Origin: Ascoidea asiatica
Lineage: Eukaryota; Ascomycota; Saccharomycetes; Ascoideales; Ascoideaceae
DNA length: 64,000 nt
NCBI GenBank assembly: GCA_001600695.1
Contig: BCKQ01000005.1
Span: forward strand, 1,066,593 to 1,130,592
Direction: 5' to 3'
Under the pieces are notes generated by a model. The model made no database searches. It saw only the letters and a list, made by a program, of their open reading frames with translations, and was not told where the DNA came from. The number at the start of each line of letters is the position of its first letter. Positions within the stretch are counted from its first letter, which is position 1. A program made the position numbers and the translations under genes. Shown piece by piece: positions 10,888 to 20,096 of this stretch.

Positions 10888-11634
10888 CTAACAACAACAA
10901 TTATCAGCTTTTTTTCCATCAAGAGTTTCTGTATTTAATGAATTTTTATCTATAGTAGCTAAAGGTTCATAAGAAAATAATAATTGACCAAATAAACAAC
11001 CTAAAATGCAAGTAATAATAACATAACCATTATAATACATCCATAACAACATGATCAAATAAGAACAAGTCCATTCAAACATAAATAAAAAAGATTTTAA
11101 AGAATGTTCTGAAAAGGAAGGTAAAATTAAAATTTCATTTGAATTTGGATCTGTTTTAAAAGATGATAAAAACCATTTGTGAGATAAAACGGTAAAAATT
11201 GGATTAAAGAAACCTGAAATAGAAGAAGATTTAGGTTCTGACAGTTCTTGAGAATTAGTGTGAGTGTTATCAGCTTCTTTTATTTTAGTTTCTTCATTAT
11301 CAGTTGATTCAATATGTAATTTTTCAGTTGAATCAGTTTTAAATGATATTGTTTTCTTATATTTTAATAGATTATAATTCACAATTTCATTATCATACTC
11401 TTTGACTATTCTATGCAACCAAAAATAAGCTAGAACAAAAAAGAATATACCAATACAAGTACCTGCAAACATACCTCTGGATTTAACGTGCCATGATTTT
11501 GCTAAAAAACATGAATTTATAGTATACCAATTCCATAGCATAGATATTTTGCATGCATCTGATGAAGTTGAAGAGCTCATGCTCATACTCATTTTTCCTA
11601 AAATTTCTATTGGAGTAACAGCTGTATCTGACAT
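10888..11634 (-). CDS. Ctr3-type copper transporter, Met-poor paralogue
   Basis: This is a 248-residue plasma-membrane Cu(I) channel subunit of the CTR family, closest in layout to S. cerevisiae Ctr3. The start carries only a few Met (MSMSM), then the Ctr3 signature SMLWNWY (31-37). Three membrane segments follow, at about 54-74, 180-200 and 203-222. The family motifs are M195-x3-M199 in TM2 and G212-x3-G216 in TM3. The loop at about 85-175 is polar, and the tail ends in CCC, a likely Cu(I) site. It is divergent from a second Ctr3-like gene at 12980. On this strand a TATA-like TATATAAA lies about 120 bp upstream (11753-11760 on the + strand). CTR proteins act as trimers, and with so few N-terminal Met this one may need its neighbour. 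It is not possible to say which paralogue is the CTR3 orthologue. Confidence 0.92.
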   Translation of the reverse strand: MSDTAVTPIEILGKMSMSMSSSTSSDACKISMLWNWYTINSCFLAKSWHVKSRGMFAGTCIGIFFFVLAYFWLHRIVKEYDNEIVNYNLLKYKKTISFKTDSTEKLHIESTDNEETKIKEADNTHTNSQELSEPKSSSISGFFNPIFTVLSHKWFLSSFKTDPNSNEILILPSFSEHSLKSFLFMFEWTCSYLIMLLWMYYNGYVIITCILGCLFGQLLFSYEPLATIDKNSLNTETLDGKKADNCCC

Positions 11635-11752
11635 TTTCGGCTTGTTTAATATGGATTGATTAATTGATTATTTGATTATTTGATTATTTGATCATAAAGT
11701 GATGTTTGATTACAGATTATTGAAAATGATTCTTCAAGGAAATATGTCTATG

Positions 11753-11760
11753 TTTATATA
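11753..11760 (-). promoter_or_regulatory. TATA-like box of the Met-poor copper transporter
   Basis: On the minus strand this reads TATATAAA, about 120 bp upstream of the ATG at 11634. That is a normal distance for a yeast TATA element and mirrors the spacing at the divergent partner. Confidence 0.45.
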
Positions 11761-11926
11761 CTTATCATATATTGTTTACTTTTTGATGGTTAAAAATTAA
11801 AATTACTCTAAGCTATGGTACGTTATATCGGGATTAGAATTGAAAAATTCTTAATTGAATTCTGAATTGAGATATAAAGGGATATGAAAGAATATAAAAT
11901 TGAAAAAATATATAAAAAGAAGAACA

Positions 11927-11935
11927 ATTTGCTCG
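11927..11935 (+). promoter_or_regulatory. Mac1-like copper-response element, copy 1
   Basis: The sequence is ATTTGCTCG. TTTGCTC matches the first seven bases of the Mac1 site TTTGC(T/G)CA known from S. cerevisiae copper-uptake promoters. It lies about 290 bp upstream of the leftward copper-transporter gene and is in opposite orientation to the other three copies. Confidence 0.6.
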
Positions 11936-12258
11936 TCTTTATCTGTAGGTGAGATAATTTCCTTTCATTTCTTCTTCAATTTATTTTTTCATTTTCTTAT
12001 TTATTTACTTCCTAAAGTATTTCTTCATTTTTATTTTTGCATTATCCACTTCTCATCTGGCTTTTTACACTGCAACAGCCAATAACAATAACCCTATCAT
12101 ATTTCATACCTTTCTTATTTACTGTGTCTCTTTTCCCAAAGGCCCTTTGAAACAAATATTTTACCTGCCAATCTCAATTTAAAACCATTTCTACATGTTT
12201 TTTTCATTTGATTTACATCTGTTTTTCAGCTCCAAGTGTTCCAACAAGACTGGCTGGA

Positions 12259-12267
12259 CGAGCAAAT
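12259..12267 (-). promoter_or_regulatory. Mac1-like copper-response element, copy 2
   Basis: The sequence is CGAGCAAAT, the reverse complement of copy 1. It is the first of three same-orientation copies within 110 bp and lies about 720 bp upstream of the rightward copper-transporter gene. Confidence 0.6.
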
Positions 12268-12331
12268 ATTGTAGCTCTAGGAAGTTAAATATCCTTCAAA
12301 CCAGAGCTGCCGACCACTCTGAGGGTTCTAA

Positions 12332-12340
12332 CGAGCAAAT
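12332..12340 (-). promoter_or_regulatory. Mac1-like copper-response element, copy 3
   Basis: The sequence is CGAGCAAAT, starting 73 bp after copy 2 and in the same orientation. Copies 2 and 3 share the longer context CGAGCAAATATT. Confidence 0.6.
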
Positions 12341-12359
12341 ATTCCTTAATACTGTAAAA

Positions 12360-12368
12360 CGAGCAAAT
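12360..12368 (-). promoter_or_regulatory. Mac1-like copper-response element, copy 4
   Basis: The sequence is CGAGCAAAT, starting 28 bp after copy 3 and in the same orientation. Closely spaced paired sites are typical of promoters controlled by Mac1. Confidence 0.6.
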
Positions 12369-12861
12369 TCTACAAGACCCAAATCCGTTGAAAACAAAAA
12401 AAATCCTGCAAAATCTTTGGATAATCACGGAATAACATGGAAAACGTTGAAAAATCCGAGTCAGCTGTACATATCTGCATAATAACGTTTAATTATTCCA
12501 ATGCGTACATATATATATATTTTGCAATTTTTTGAAAATTCCTAAATCTATTCTGGGGCAAGTTAAAATAATTGAGAATACAATTTATTTCAATATAATT
12601 TCTTTGCAAAACTTATTCTTCCAACAATGCCAAAAATGATGTTACAATACTTAATCATATCATATGGGGTTTGAAGAATTATAATGGATTTTTCCTTCTT
12701 TTTAGTTGCATCATAATAATAATTTATATAATCTTATATCCGATTTTTTTGTGATTATTTAATAAAAATCATTTCTTTTCAGCTTATTCTTTATTCAAAA
12801 AATCTATACCCTCATCTTGGAATTGTATTTTATTGGATATTGCATATACTTTTCTGGAATA

Positions 12862-12869
12862 TATAAATA
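12862..12869 (+). promoter_or_regulatory. TATA-like box of the Met-rich copper transporter
   Basis: TATAAATA lies about 118 bp upstream of the ATG at 12980. Confidence 0.5.
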
Positions 12870-12979
12870 GGAACAATAATAATCTTTTTTTTTTACCAAG
12901 AAATCCATCAAAACTAAAAATATTATAATAGTTTTTTTCAAATTAAAAAAATCAAATCAAGTCATTCTTAAATATCAAA

Positions 12980-13879
12980 ATGGATATGAGTGGAATGGAT
13001 ATGGGAACTTCTTCCATGGATATGAATATGGACATGGATACGACAAGTTCAACAATGGATATGGCAAGCTCAACAATGAATATGGTAATGTCAACTGCAA
13101 CTTCAGCTGTTATGTCTATGATGACTTCAGAAATGTCTTCTATGACAACTTCAATGACAACTTCAATGGCTGCTTCAATGACGACTTCAATGGATATGGA
13201 TATGGACATGTCAGCATCAGCTTCAACTTCAGTAATGGATATGGATATGGATATGAGTTCTTCCTCAAGTACTTCAACTTCTTCTTCATCTTCTTGTGTA
13301 ATGAGTATGCTTTGGAATTGGTATTCTGATGATGTCTGTTTGATTTCAAAAACTTGGAAAACTGATACTAAAGGAAAATTTGCTGGTTCTTGTATTGGTG
13401 TATTTTTCCTCTTAATTGCAGTTCAATGGCTAAGAAGATGTTTAACTGAATATAAAGTTCAATTAATTGCAAATAAAAGAAATTATTTATCAAATACAAA
13501 TATTTCAAATTTTCCTGAATCAAATTCTAATTTATCTGAAAATTCTTTAAATAATTCTCTTTTAATGAATTTTTTAACTCCGATTATAAATGTTTCAAAA
13601 CATGATTGGTATTTGAATTATTCAAAACAAAATATAATAATTAAAAATGATAAAATTTTAATTTTTCCTTCAATTCCTCAACATATTTTTATATCCTGTA
13701 TTGAAACTATAGAATGGTCTGCTCATCATATTATTATGTTACTATTTATGTATTTTAATGGTTATATCTTTATATCTTGTATGATAGGTGCTTTAGTTGG
13801 CTATTTTTTATTTCAATATAAGCCTATGAGTAAGAAAGCTAATTCTTCTTCTGATCAATCTAAAAGATGTTGTCGTTAA
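12980..13879 (+). CDS. Ctr3-type copper transporter, Met-rich paralogue
   Basis: This is a 299-residue CTR-family Cu(I) transporter subunit of the plasma membrane. The first 92 residues contain 29 Met, largely as MDM/MDMD repeats, the copper-gathering type of ectodomain. Then comes SMLWNWYSDD (109-118) and TM1 at about 133-152. TM2 carries M253-x3-M257 and TM3 carries G270-x3-G274. The tail ends RCCR. The membrane part is clearly paralogous to the divergent gene at 10888-11634, while the N-terminus is unrelated in composition. The Met-rich/Met-poor pairing resembles S. pombe Ctr4/Ctr5, which work as one heteromeric complex; that is an analogy, not shown here. The promoter has a TATA-like box at 12862 and a cluster of Mac1-like sites 610-720 bp upstream, suggesting induction by copper starvation. 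Confidence 0.93.
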   Translation: MDMSGMDMGTSSMDMNMDMDTTSSTMDMASSTMNMVMSTATSAVMSMMTSEMSSMTTSMTTSMAASMTTSMDMDMDMSASASTSVMDMDMDMSSSSSTSTSSSSSCVMSMLWNWYSDDVCLISKTWKTDTKGKFAGSCIGVFFLLIAVQWLRRCLTEYKVQLIANKRNYLSNTNISNFPESNSNLSENSLNNSLLMNFLTPIINVSKHDWYLNYSKQNIIIKNDKILIFPSIPQHIFISCIETIEWSAHHIIMLLFMYFNGYIFISCMIGALVGYFLFQYKPMSKKANSSSDQSKRCCR

Positions 13880-14182
13880 TTTAAAATAAAACAATGTACT
13901 TTTTTTTCAAATCGAGACTCTTTTATTTTTCGATTTAACCTGCATTTCTAAGGCTACCTTTTTCTTTTTCACTTGCTTTTTTTATTCGTCTTTAATTAAA
14001 TTTCTTTTTTTCACTCAATTCTCAGGGTATATTTCAACACCCTTTATATTCAACTTTTTTTTATCATCTTTTTTTTTTTCAAAAAAATGAAACTATTAAT
14101 CTAAATTTCAAAGTTTTCACTTTAATCTATAATTTAATTACTAATTTGCCGAAATTGCATAGACTATTAATAAGCATTTTAA
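13880..14182. other. Convergent intergenic region
   Basis: The copper-transporter gene and MRE11 converge here. I see only T-rich and A-rich runs, as expected for 3' end formation of both transcripts, and no gene. Confidence 0.5.
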
Positions 14183-16534
14183 TTATCGCCTTCTAAAATT
14201 ATTCATCAAATCAAGTATAGAATTTTGACTACTACCATCCTTATCTTTATTTGTCTTTCTTGCCCTACTTACTCCAACTTTTCTACCTCTAGTACTAGCT
14301 TTGGTTGCTCTAGGTCTTCCACGAGTTTTACTAATTTGTCTAGGCGGAGGTGCTGAAATCTCTTCCATATCAATATCATTATCACTCATAGCCCCAACGG
14401 AAGCAGAGTCCGAATCCGAAATTACAATCTCCTCTACTGCCTTGGCTTTTTTCTTTCTTGATGGCAATTTCCTTACTGGCTTTATTGGTGGTGAATCATC
14501 ATCTGCTTCTTCTTCGCTATCTATGTTATAGCTGGCAGGTCTAGAAACATTTCTAGATTTGATTTTATTTCTGATTGAAGCCTGTTCTTGAGGTTTGGTA
14601 ACCTGGCTTAATATGTCATCCATACCATCATCAAAAGGATCTTCATCTTCATCTTCTTCTTCAAATCCAGTAGTTGCAGGCCCAGAATTGTTATTACCAT
14701 TTCTCTTTCCCACTAAACTCGATTCATTAGTTATTTTTGATTGACGTGGCATCCTTGCAAGCTTTTGAACTGGAACATTTGCTGATCCTCGATCAAGCCT
14801 ATTATTAAATTCATCACCCAATATCGGTGTTATTGATTTACTTGAGGTCGATTTTCTATTGGTAGTTCTCGATTCAGAATCATTTTCATGCTCATCACTT
14901 GACGATAAAATCACATCTTGACTCTTTTTTTTTCTTTTCGTACTGGAAAATGCTTGTCTTTTTTTCTCATCTTTTAGTTCTTGAACAATATCCATATTTT
15001 CATTTATTTCAATATTTGATTTTAATAATATTTTAAGATCATTAGATAATTCATTGTCAATAAAATCCTTTAAAGCCTGTTTATCTTCCTTTTCGACAAA
15101 ATTTCTAACTGCGTTATGAATTCCTGTTTCTGGAAGCAATTCCAATTCTGCATGCTCTAAAAAGTTATTAACAAGAGTTTGAACTTCAAGCTTAGTTATC
15201 ATTTCATGATCTGATCTTTCCTCTTCATCAAAGTTTCCACCATTTTTTTTTTGATTTGTAGATGTATATGTCTTTTTTTTATAAAATTGAACAACATTAT
15301 TTATGTTTGCAACTTTTCCTACAAATCTGTTACTGAATCTTCTTGGGTTTTCAACTTCATATCCACCTCCATAATCAACTCGTAGTCTTATTAGAGGTAA
15401 TGTAATTCTAGATTCAATTCTTTTCTTTTTCTCTTCTTCTGTTATATCATCTTCATCATCTCCAAAAAGCTCAGGATTCTCTTCTTTATACATTTCTTTA
15501 GCCTTTTCAATTAGGTCTTCTGTTTTTTCAATCAAAAATGATGTTATTTCAGACCTTGTGCTTGGCCCCGGAAGAATTCCAGAATTTTTTAAAGAAATTT
15601 CATCAATTACAAAAGGTCGCAAAGATTTCAATTTGATTGGTTCTAAACTGTAATCCAAGCCTTTAATAGACAATATAAAAACATGTTTACTCACAAATTC
15701 ACCCTCACAAAGAGATGTCGCCACCGATGATCCTGGTTGTAATGTATTAAATCCAGTTTGAGTATTTGTAACAGTATATGGAATGCATTCATGTTCATGG
15801 CCCCATATTACAAGATTCAAAAAATTTGGCAAAAACTCTTCAGGAAGATAATTAGTATTATTTCTTATGATGTGATTTTGATGAACGCACATCAAATTAA
15901 ACCATTCATCTTTTCTTTCTCCAGCTCTTAAAAATTTAACACCACCGTCTCGGAAAGTTCTAAATAATCTTTCATCTCTAACACTTGCCATTCCATATAA
16001 AGATAATTTTGTAATTCCTTTTTGAAATAATACTGGATATATTGTAATTTTATCACTTTCCCTGACTTTTCCAAAATGATTAAGGTAACCAGAAACAGAT
16101 AATACATCCATTGGAGATAATAATCCATCACCACTAACATCATCATGATTACCACTAATTGCAAAGATTGGAATTGAGATATTTAAGTTTGGATCTTCGT
16201 AATTAACTATATTAATACCATCATCTAAAAATAAACTTGGATCACTTAGTAATTCTATTTCACAAGGTTTATCTCCAAAACAATTCATTCTAATCGATTT
16301 CATAACTTGAAATAATGATTTCTTTGAAGGTTTATTAACATGAAATAAGTCACCGGATTGCAAAACCATATCCACATCTTTATTTTTGGCAATAGTTAAA
16401 ATTTCATCAAAGGTTTTGGAGGCATCATTTCCTGTTATAGGATCGTTTTCATTGTAGCCAACATGGTTATCTGTTGTTATTAAAATTCTTAGCGTGTCTT
16501 CAGAGGGTTCAATGAGCTCAGAAACCTGTGGCAT
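14183..16534 (-). CDS. MRE11: Double-strand-break repair nuclease Mre11
   Basis: This 783-residue manganese-dependent 3'-5' exonuclease and endonuclease is the nuclease of the Mre11-Rad50-Xrs2 complex. It acts in break processing, meiosis and telomere upkeep. The phosphoesterase motifs are intact: D22-N-H24-VGYNENDPI, [12 protein letters not shown] (60-71), G128-NHDD, CVHQNH and WGHEHECIP. The capping domain carries [16 protein letters not shown]. The C-terminal 250 residues are acidic and basic low-complexity sequence with RGR patches, as in the DNA-binding tail of the family. It is about 90 residues longer than S. cerevisiae Mre11 (692), through the tail. The start at 16534 gives the usual short lead before the first motif. 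CUS1 lies upstream on the same strand, 374 bp away. Confidence 0.97.
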   Translation of the reverse strand: MPQVSELIEPSEDTLRILITTDNHVGYNENDPITGNDASKTFDEILTIAKNKDVDMVLQSGDLFHVNKPSKKSLFQVMKSIRMNCFGDKPCEIELLSDPSLFLDDGINIVNYEDPNLNISIPIFAISGNHDDVSGDGLLSPMDVLSVSGYLNHFGKVRESDKITIYPVLFQKGITKLSLYGMASVRDERLFRTFRDGGVKFLRAGERKDEWFNLMCVHQNHIIRNNTNYLPEEFLPNFLNLVIWGHEHECIPYTVTNTQTGFNTLQPGSSVATSLCEGEFVSKHVFILSIKGLDYSLEPIKLKSLRPFVIDEISLKNSGILPGPSTRSEITSFLIEKTEDLIEKAKEMYKEENPELFGDDEDDITEEEKKKRIESRITLPLIRLRVDYGGGYEVENPRRFSNRFVGKVANINNVVQFYKKKTYTSTNQKKNGGNFDEEERSDHEMITKLEVQTLVNNFLEHAELELLPETGIHNAVRNFVEKEDKQALKDFIDNELSNDLKILLKSNIEINENMDIVQELKDEKKRQAFSSTKRKKKSQDVILSSSDEHENDSESRTTNRKSTSSKSITPILGDEFNNRLDRGSANVPVQKLARMPRQSKITNESSLVGKRNGNNNSGPATTGFEEEDEDEDPFDDGMDDILSQVTKPQEQASIRNKIKSRNVSRPASYNIDSEEEADDDSPPIKPVRKLPSRKKKAKAVEEIVISDSDSASVGAMSDNDIDMEEISAPPPRQISKTRGRPRATKASTRGRKVGVSRARKTNKDKDGSSQNSILDLMNNFRRR

Positions 16535-16908
16535 TCTTATTATATATTATTTATACAATTGTAAAAATATACTAAAATTTAATAGAATATTTGGATATCA
16601 AAAGATTGAAAAATAAATGATTTCTAAAATTTCAATATTTATGTTTTTATGTTTTTCTGTTCCGCTATTCAAGACTTCAAAACTAAGTTTTTTCAGTATG
16701 AAATCTTAACCCTAACCCAGAAGCTCAAATATTTCAACTTCAAAAAAATATTAACTCTATCTGAAAAAATATAAAATAAAGAATAATTTACTAGTTCTTT
16801 TTGCAATGCCACTTATCCTACAGATTAATAAATATCTTTATTCATTGAAATTTTTAGATTATATATTACACAGATCAATAATTTAGTTTGACAACAAGTA
16901 CACTGATT
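16535..16908. other. Intergenic: MRE11 upstream region and CUS1 3' end
   Basis: This 374-bp A+T-rich stretch lies between two genes read leftward. It contains ATTTATGTTTT (16637-16647), which fits the S. cerevisiae ARS core. Such a match is expected by chance at this composition, so I do not call an origin. Confidence 0.4.
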
Positions 16909-18627
16909 TCAAAACCTGAAATTATTTTCATATTTTTTATCTCTATCCTGTCTTCGTTTTTTATTTGACCGAGAGTTTTCATTTCTTTCATCATTAGGTT
17001 GCTGCTGTTGTTGGGAGTTAGATCTATTTGAATACTTATAAGTATGAGTTCCTTTTCTACTATCAGCCGATTTTTCTTCTTCCAACACTTCGTATAATCT
17101 TTTAGGTCTATTATCATTATCATTGAGCACTTTTCCAACATTTGGTTTGTATGGTAAATCATCATCCACAGATTGTGATCCTCCATATTCTGTAATTTTT
17201 ATCGCGTCAGGATCATTAATTCCAAAATTTTCAGGGTTTTCGGTCTCTGAAAGATCTTCGTCATTTTCATCATTTTCTTCTTCTTCATCTTCTTCCTCTT
17301 CTACTTCTTCTTCTGGTTGAATTTCACCCCAATATTTAGATATTATAGGAACCAATAGATTATCTTCTGAATTATTAATCTCCTGCAATTGTGTTTCATT
17401 ATAATTGTTATTATTATTGTTATTAATATTGCTATTAATATTGCTATTATTATTGTAATTGAAATTATAGTTTAAGTTTTCATATTGAATATTTGGGTAA
17501 CTTGGAGGAGGGCCATATTGTTGCATGTTTGCAATAAAATTAGGATAAACTTCTGGTATACCTAAAGCATGATATAATCTTTTTGAAAATTTTCCAGGTC
17601 TGAATTTACTAACATCAATAGCATCATTTTCTCTATTTTCATAATATAAATCACCAAATTCTAATAGCTTTGGTTTTTTCTGAAATTTGAAAAATGCATC
17701 ATGTAATTTTTGATAATCTAAATCAATTTTATTCATTTTTGGTTGAACTTTTTCTCTTGTTCTTTGTTTTAAAGTTGATTCATTTTCTAAGTTTGTAGTA
17801 TCTCTCATATTTTCAATACCAGTATCTTTGATAAAATCAGGTAATTCAAATTGTTTTTTTTCAATACCTCTTTTCATGGATAAATATTCTCTTTTGAATT
17901 GCCAATGAGAAGGAATAGGTACTACATTTCTTGAACATTTTAAAAAAATTAATAATTTTGGATCGGGTGCATCAGCATCAAACCATTCAATTAGTTCTGG
18001 TTTAGCGGCTTCTGATTTCAAAACAGCTAGTGGGATTTTATTTTTATTTTTAATTTCCTTTTTAGTTAATTTATTTTCATTATTTTTATTTTTAACCAAT
18101 TTCTTAGATTTGGAATTAGATTCTTTTGATTCTGAATCTGAATTTGAGTCAAAATCTGTTTTTAAAAATTGGTTTTTATTTTTATCTGATTTGTTATTTA
18201 TAAAATTTTCTTTTTTATTATGATTTCCAGTTTCATTACCATGATCATCATTAATATCATCATTATCATTGATATTGTTATCACTATCACTATAATATAT
18301 ATCTTCTTTATTTTCCTCATCAGTGATATTATTATGTTCATCTTCTTCCGTATAAAATCTATTTATAACAGATTTGAATACTTCAAAGCCAGGTAAATTT
18401 AAATAATCTTCGATATTATCTTGTAATAGATTTAAATCATTTTTATTATTTATATCATTTTGTGAGGTTTCAATATAAGATTCCTTAGATGTTTCTTCGC
18501 TTTTAACATTTATATCATCTTTGATATTTCCTTTGTTATTTTCTTCGATATTCTCTTTATTTGTGAGTAATTTCTTGAGTTTTGCCCTTTCTCTTCTCAA
18601 TTGATTTTTTGATTTTTTTGCTTTCAT
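16909..18627 (-). CDS. CUS1: U2 snRNP protein Cus1 (SF3b145/SF3B2)
   Basis: This 572-residue component of the SF3b part of U2 snRNP helps load U2 on the branch point. The DUF382 domain covers about residues 198-320 (ELIEWFDADAPDPKLL, PSHWQFKREYLS). The proline-rich PSP domain lies at about 335-385 (KFRPGKFSKRLYHALGIP, QQYGPPPSYPN). The N-terminal 190 residues are charged and Asn/Asp-rich. The C-terminus has an acidic Glu/Asp run and then an Arg/Gln-rich tail. I start at the ATG at 18627, which gives the basic MKAKKSKNQLRRERAK. An in-frame TTG at 18657 is not a likely start. It is longer than S. cerevisiae Cus1 (436), mainly through low-complexity sequence. Confidence 0.92.
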   Translation of the reverse strand: MKAKKSKNQLRRERAKLKKLLTNKENIEENNKGNIKDDINVKSEETSKESYIETSQNDINNKNDLNLLQDNIEDYLNLPGFEVFKSVINRFYTEEDEHNNITDEENKEDIYYSDSDNNINDNDDINDDHGNETGNHNKKENFINNKSDKNKNQFLKTDFDSNSDSESKESNSKSKKLVKNKNNENKLTKKEIKNKNKIPLAVLKSEAAKPELIEWFDADAPDPKLLIFLKCSRNVVPIPSHWQFKREYLSMKRGIEKKQFELPDFIKDTGIENMRDTTNLENESTLKQRTREKVQPKMNKIDLDYQKLHDAFFKFQKKPKLLEFGDLYYENRENDAIDVSKFRPGKFSKRLYHALGIPEVYPNFIANMQQYGPPPSYPNIQYENLNYNFNYNNNSNINSNINNNNNNNYNETQLQEINNSEDNLLVPIISKYWGEIQPEEEVEEEEDEEEENDENDEDLSETENPENFGINDPDAIKITEYGGSQSVDDDLPYKPNVGKVLNDNDNRPKRLYEVLEEEKSADSRKGTHTYKYSNRSNSQQQQQPNDERNENSRSNKKRRQDRDKKYENNFRF

Positions 18628-19248
18628 GATTAATTTATTTATAATTGATAAGTTCACAATTGATTATCAAATTACACAAGTGATGTCCAAATTATAATAC
18701 GGTATATTTTAATCAAATAAATTATTCAAAGAATAAAAATTTGCTTCAATGAAAAGATTCAATAATCTTTCGAAGATTTTATATTATAGATTGATTAAAA
18801 AAATTATTTAAAGAGTTTAATAAAAGGTATGCGGAAATAATAACAAAAAAAAAACCGGCAAAATAAAGCAAGAACGATAATGCGGAAACGGGAAAACAGA
18901 TAACTGACTACGTAATAAACAGTAGAAAAAAAGAAATAAAGAACTGAAGAAGATCCAAATAGAGTTGATTTAATTCCTATTTTTCATTATAAATTTTTGA
19001 TTTTGCAAACTAGTTTGAAATAGTTTTCTTGTAAAACCTCATGCATTTATGTTATTTTCAAGATAATCCATTTTAATTGTTACAGCAAATGGTCGATTAA
19101 TTTTTTTATCCGACTAATTGGTAAGATCTGATACTGATCCATTGGACAAAGAAGATTTAGCAGTTATAAACGAAGAAGAAGAGGAAGAAAATTTTGTTTG
19201 ATATGCATTTGGATATGGAAAAGTAGCTAAATTTCCTAAAACTGAATG
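18628..19248. other. Intergenic: CUS1 upstream region and 3' part of the coiled-coil gene
   Basis: This is the CUS1 promoter region. Its right end (19114-19248) carries an open stretch in frame with the upstream small gene, described separately. The remainder has A runs near 18840-18860 and nothing I recognise. Confidence 0.4.
19117..19248 (-). other. Open in-frame extension beyond a TAG stop
   Basis: After the TAG at 19251-19249 the same reading frame stays open for 44 codons to a TAG at 19116-19114. The extension is rich in Ser (a run of six) and contains LGNLATFPYPNAYQTKF. It could be a readthrough extension, the former C-terminus of a gene with a nonsense mutation, or an assembly error. 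No plausible splice donor removes the stop. Confidence 0.4.
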
Positions 19249-19687
19249 CTATGTGGAATCAGTTGTAATTGATGTTGTCGGCAATGCTGCTGTCGATGCC
19301 GTTGCTGACACAGGTACTGAGTTTGTCAAAGGAGAAGTAACAACAGGAGAATTTACTGACTCGATATTCCTTATTCTAGTTTCCATAGTGGATAATTTTT
19401 TAGAAATACTTCCAATTTTTTGATCCATTTCTTTATCGGATTCTTGTACTTTCTCCAACTAAAATAATTAAACAAAAAATACAGATTAGTAGATATTTTT
19501 TTGCAAACTAGCGAAATAACTCTTTCAATTTACTTATACATACTAGATTTCCTAGTAGAGACTCAAGATCAGTTGCAACTTCGAATATGGATACTGGCTT
19601 TTTCGAAGCTGAAGATAGTTGATTGTTTGAAGGCTTGTGATGTAACGGCTCATTTGTAAAACTTTCTTTTGAGGGAGAGTCACTCAT
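19249..19687 (-). CDS. Small spliced coiled-coil protein, function unknown
   Basis: I infer two exons, 19687-19544 and 19458-19249, joined in phase 0 to give 117 residues. The intron (19543-19459, 85 bp) starts GTATGT, has a TACTAAT branch site 27 bp before the end, and ends TTTTAG. Exon 1 encodes MSDSPSKESF and continues to an acidic, hydrophobic segment (FEVATDLESLLGNL). Exon 2 continues it as a heptad-like helix, EKVQESDKEMDQKIGSISKK, and beyond. The pattern suggests a short coiled coil at about residues 35-85, followed by a Ser/Thr/Val-rich tail. Small coiled-coil subunits of BLOC-1-like or DASH-like complexes look similar, but I cannot assign it. It is divergent from IRC19. The frame remains open for 44 codons after the stop. 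Confidence 0.6.
19459..19543 (-). other. Spliceosomal intron of the coiled-coil gene
   Basis: Read on the minus strand it has the donor GTATGT, a branch site CTACTAAT (one base from the yeast TACTAAC) with the branch A near 19486, and the acceptor TTTTAG. Removing its 85 bp joins two open frames in phase and restores a continuous coiled coil. Confidence 0.75.
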
Positions 19688-20096
19688 TGTGATTGAGATG
19701 GTATATATATTTTACTTATTATTTCTTTCTTGATATCTTAACGATAGCAATTTGAAAACTTGCAATTTATTGTAGATTTAATTTGGCGGTTCTTCTGTTA
19801 TTGTAGACCAAATGACTTTTATGATTGTCTGTCTGTCTCAATGACTGGTAATATAAAATTAAAGACTGAGCTCTGGGACAATTGACAATTGGAGCAGCGA
19901 TCAGACGTTCTTACGTAATATGTTTTGTAAGTTAACATGCTCTTTGAAGTGTACCACAAAACCGGTCTCTGAGTAGGTACCACTTTTGCAAAAAATCGAA
20001 AATAAAGGTGAAACTCTCAGAAAATCATAATCAGAAGATGAAAAAAATTCAATTAATGGGTAAGGTTTGCAAAGATAATTGATCCTTTGGACTAAA
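19688..20096. other. Divergent promoter between the coiled-coil gene and IRC19
   Basis: These 409 bp serve both genes. A TATATATATT run lies just upstream of the coiled-coil gene near 19702. I see no other recognisable element. Confidence 0.45.

Larger units (their letters stand above)
11635..12979. other. Shared divergent promoter region of the two copper-transporter genes
   Basis: This 1.35-kb interval separates the start codons of the two divergent Ctr3-like genes. It holds four copies of ATTTGCTCG/CGAGCAAAT (listed separately) and a TATA-like box about 120 bp from each ATG. A G+C-richer stretch at 12180-12480 contains three of the sites. A 95-codon open frame also covers that stretch, but it has no recognisable product. 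The rest is A+T-rich. Confidence 0.6.

Noticed and set aside
12195-12482. 95-codon open frame between the copper-transporter genes
   Set aside because: It covers three of the copper-response-like sites, has no recognisable domain and lies in a promoter region.
16637-16647. Match to the S. cerevisiae ARS core
   Set aside because: Such 11-mers are common in A+T-rich DNA, and origin sequences differ between yeasts.
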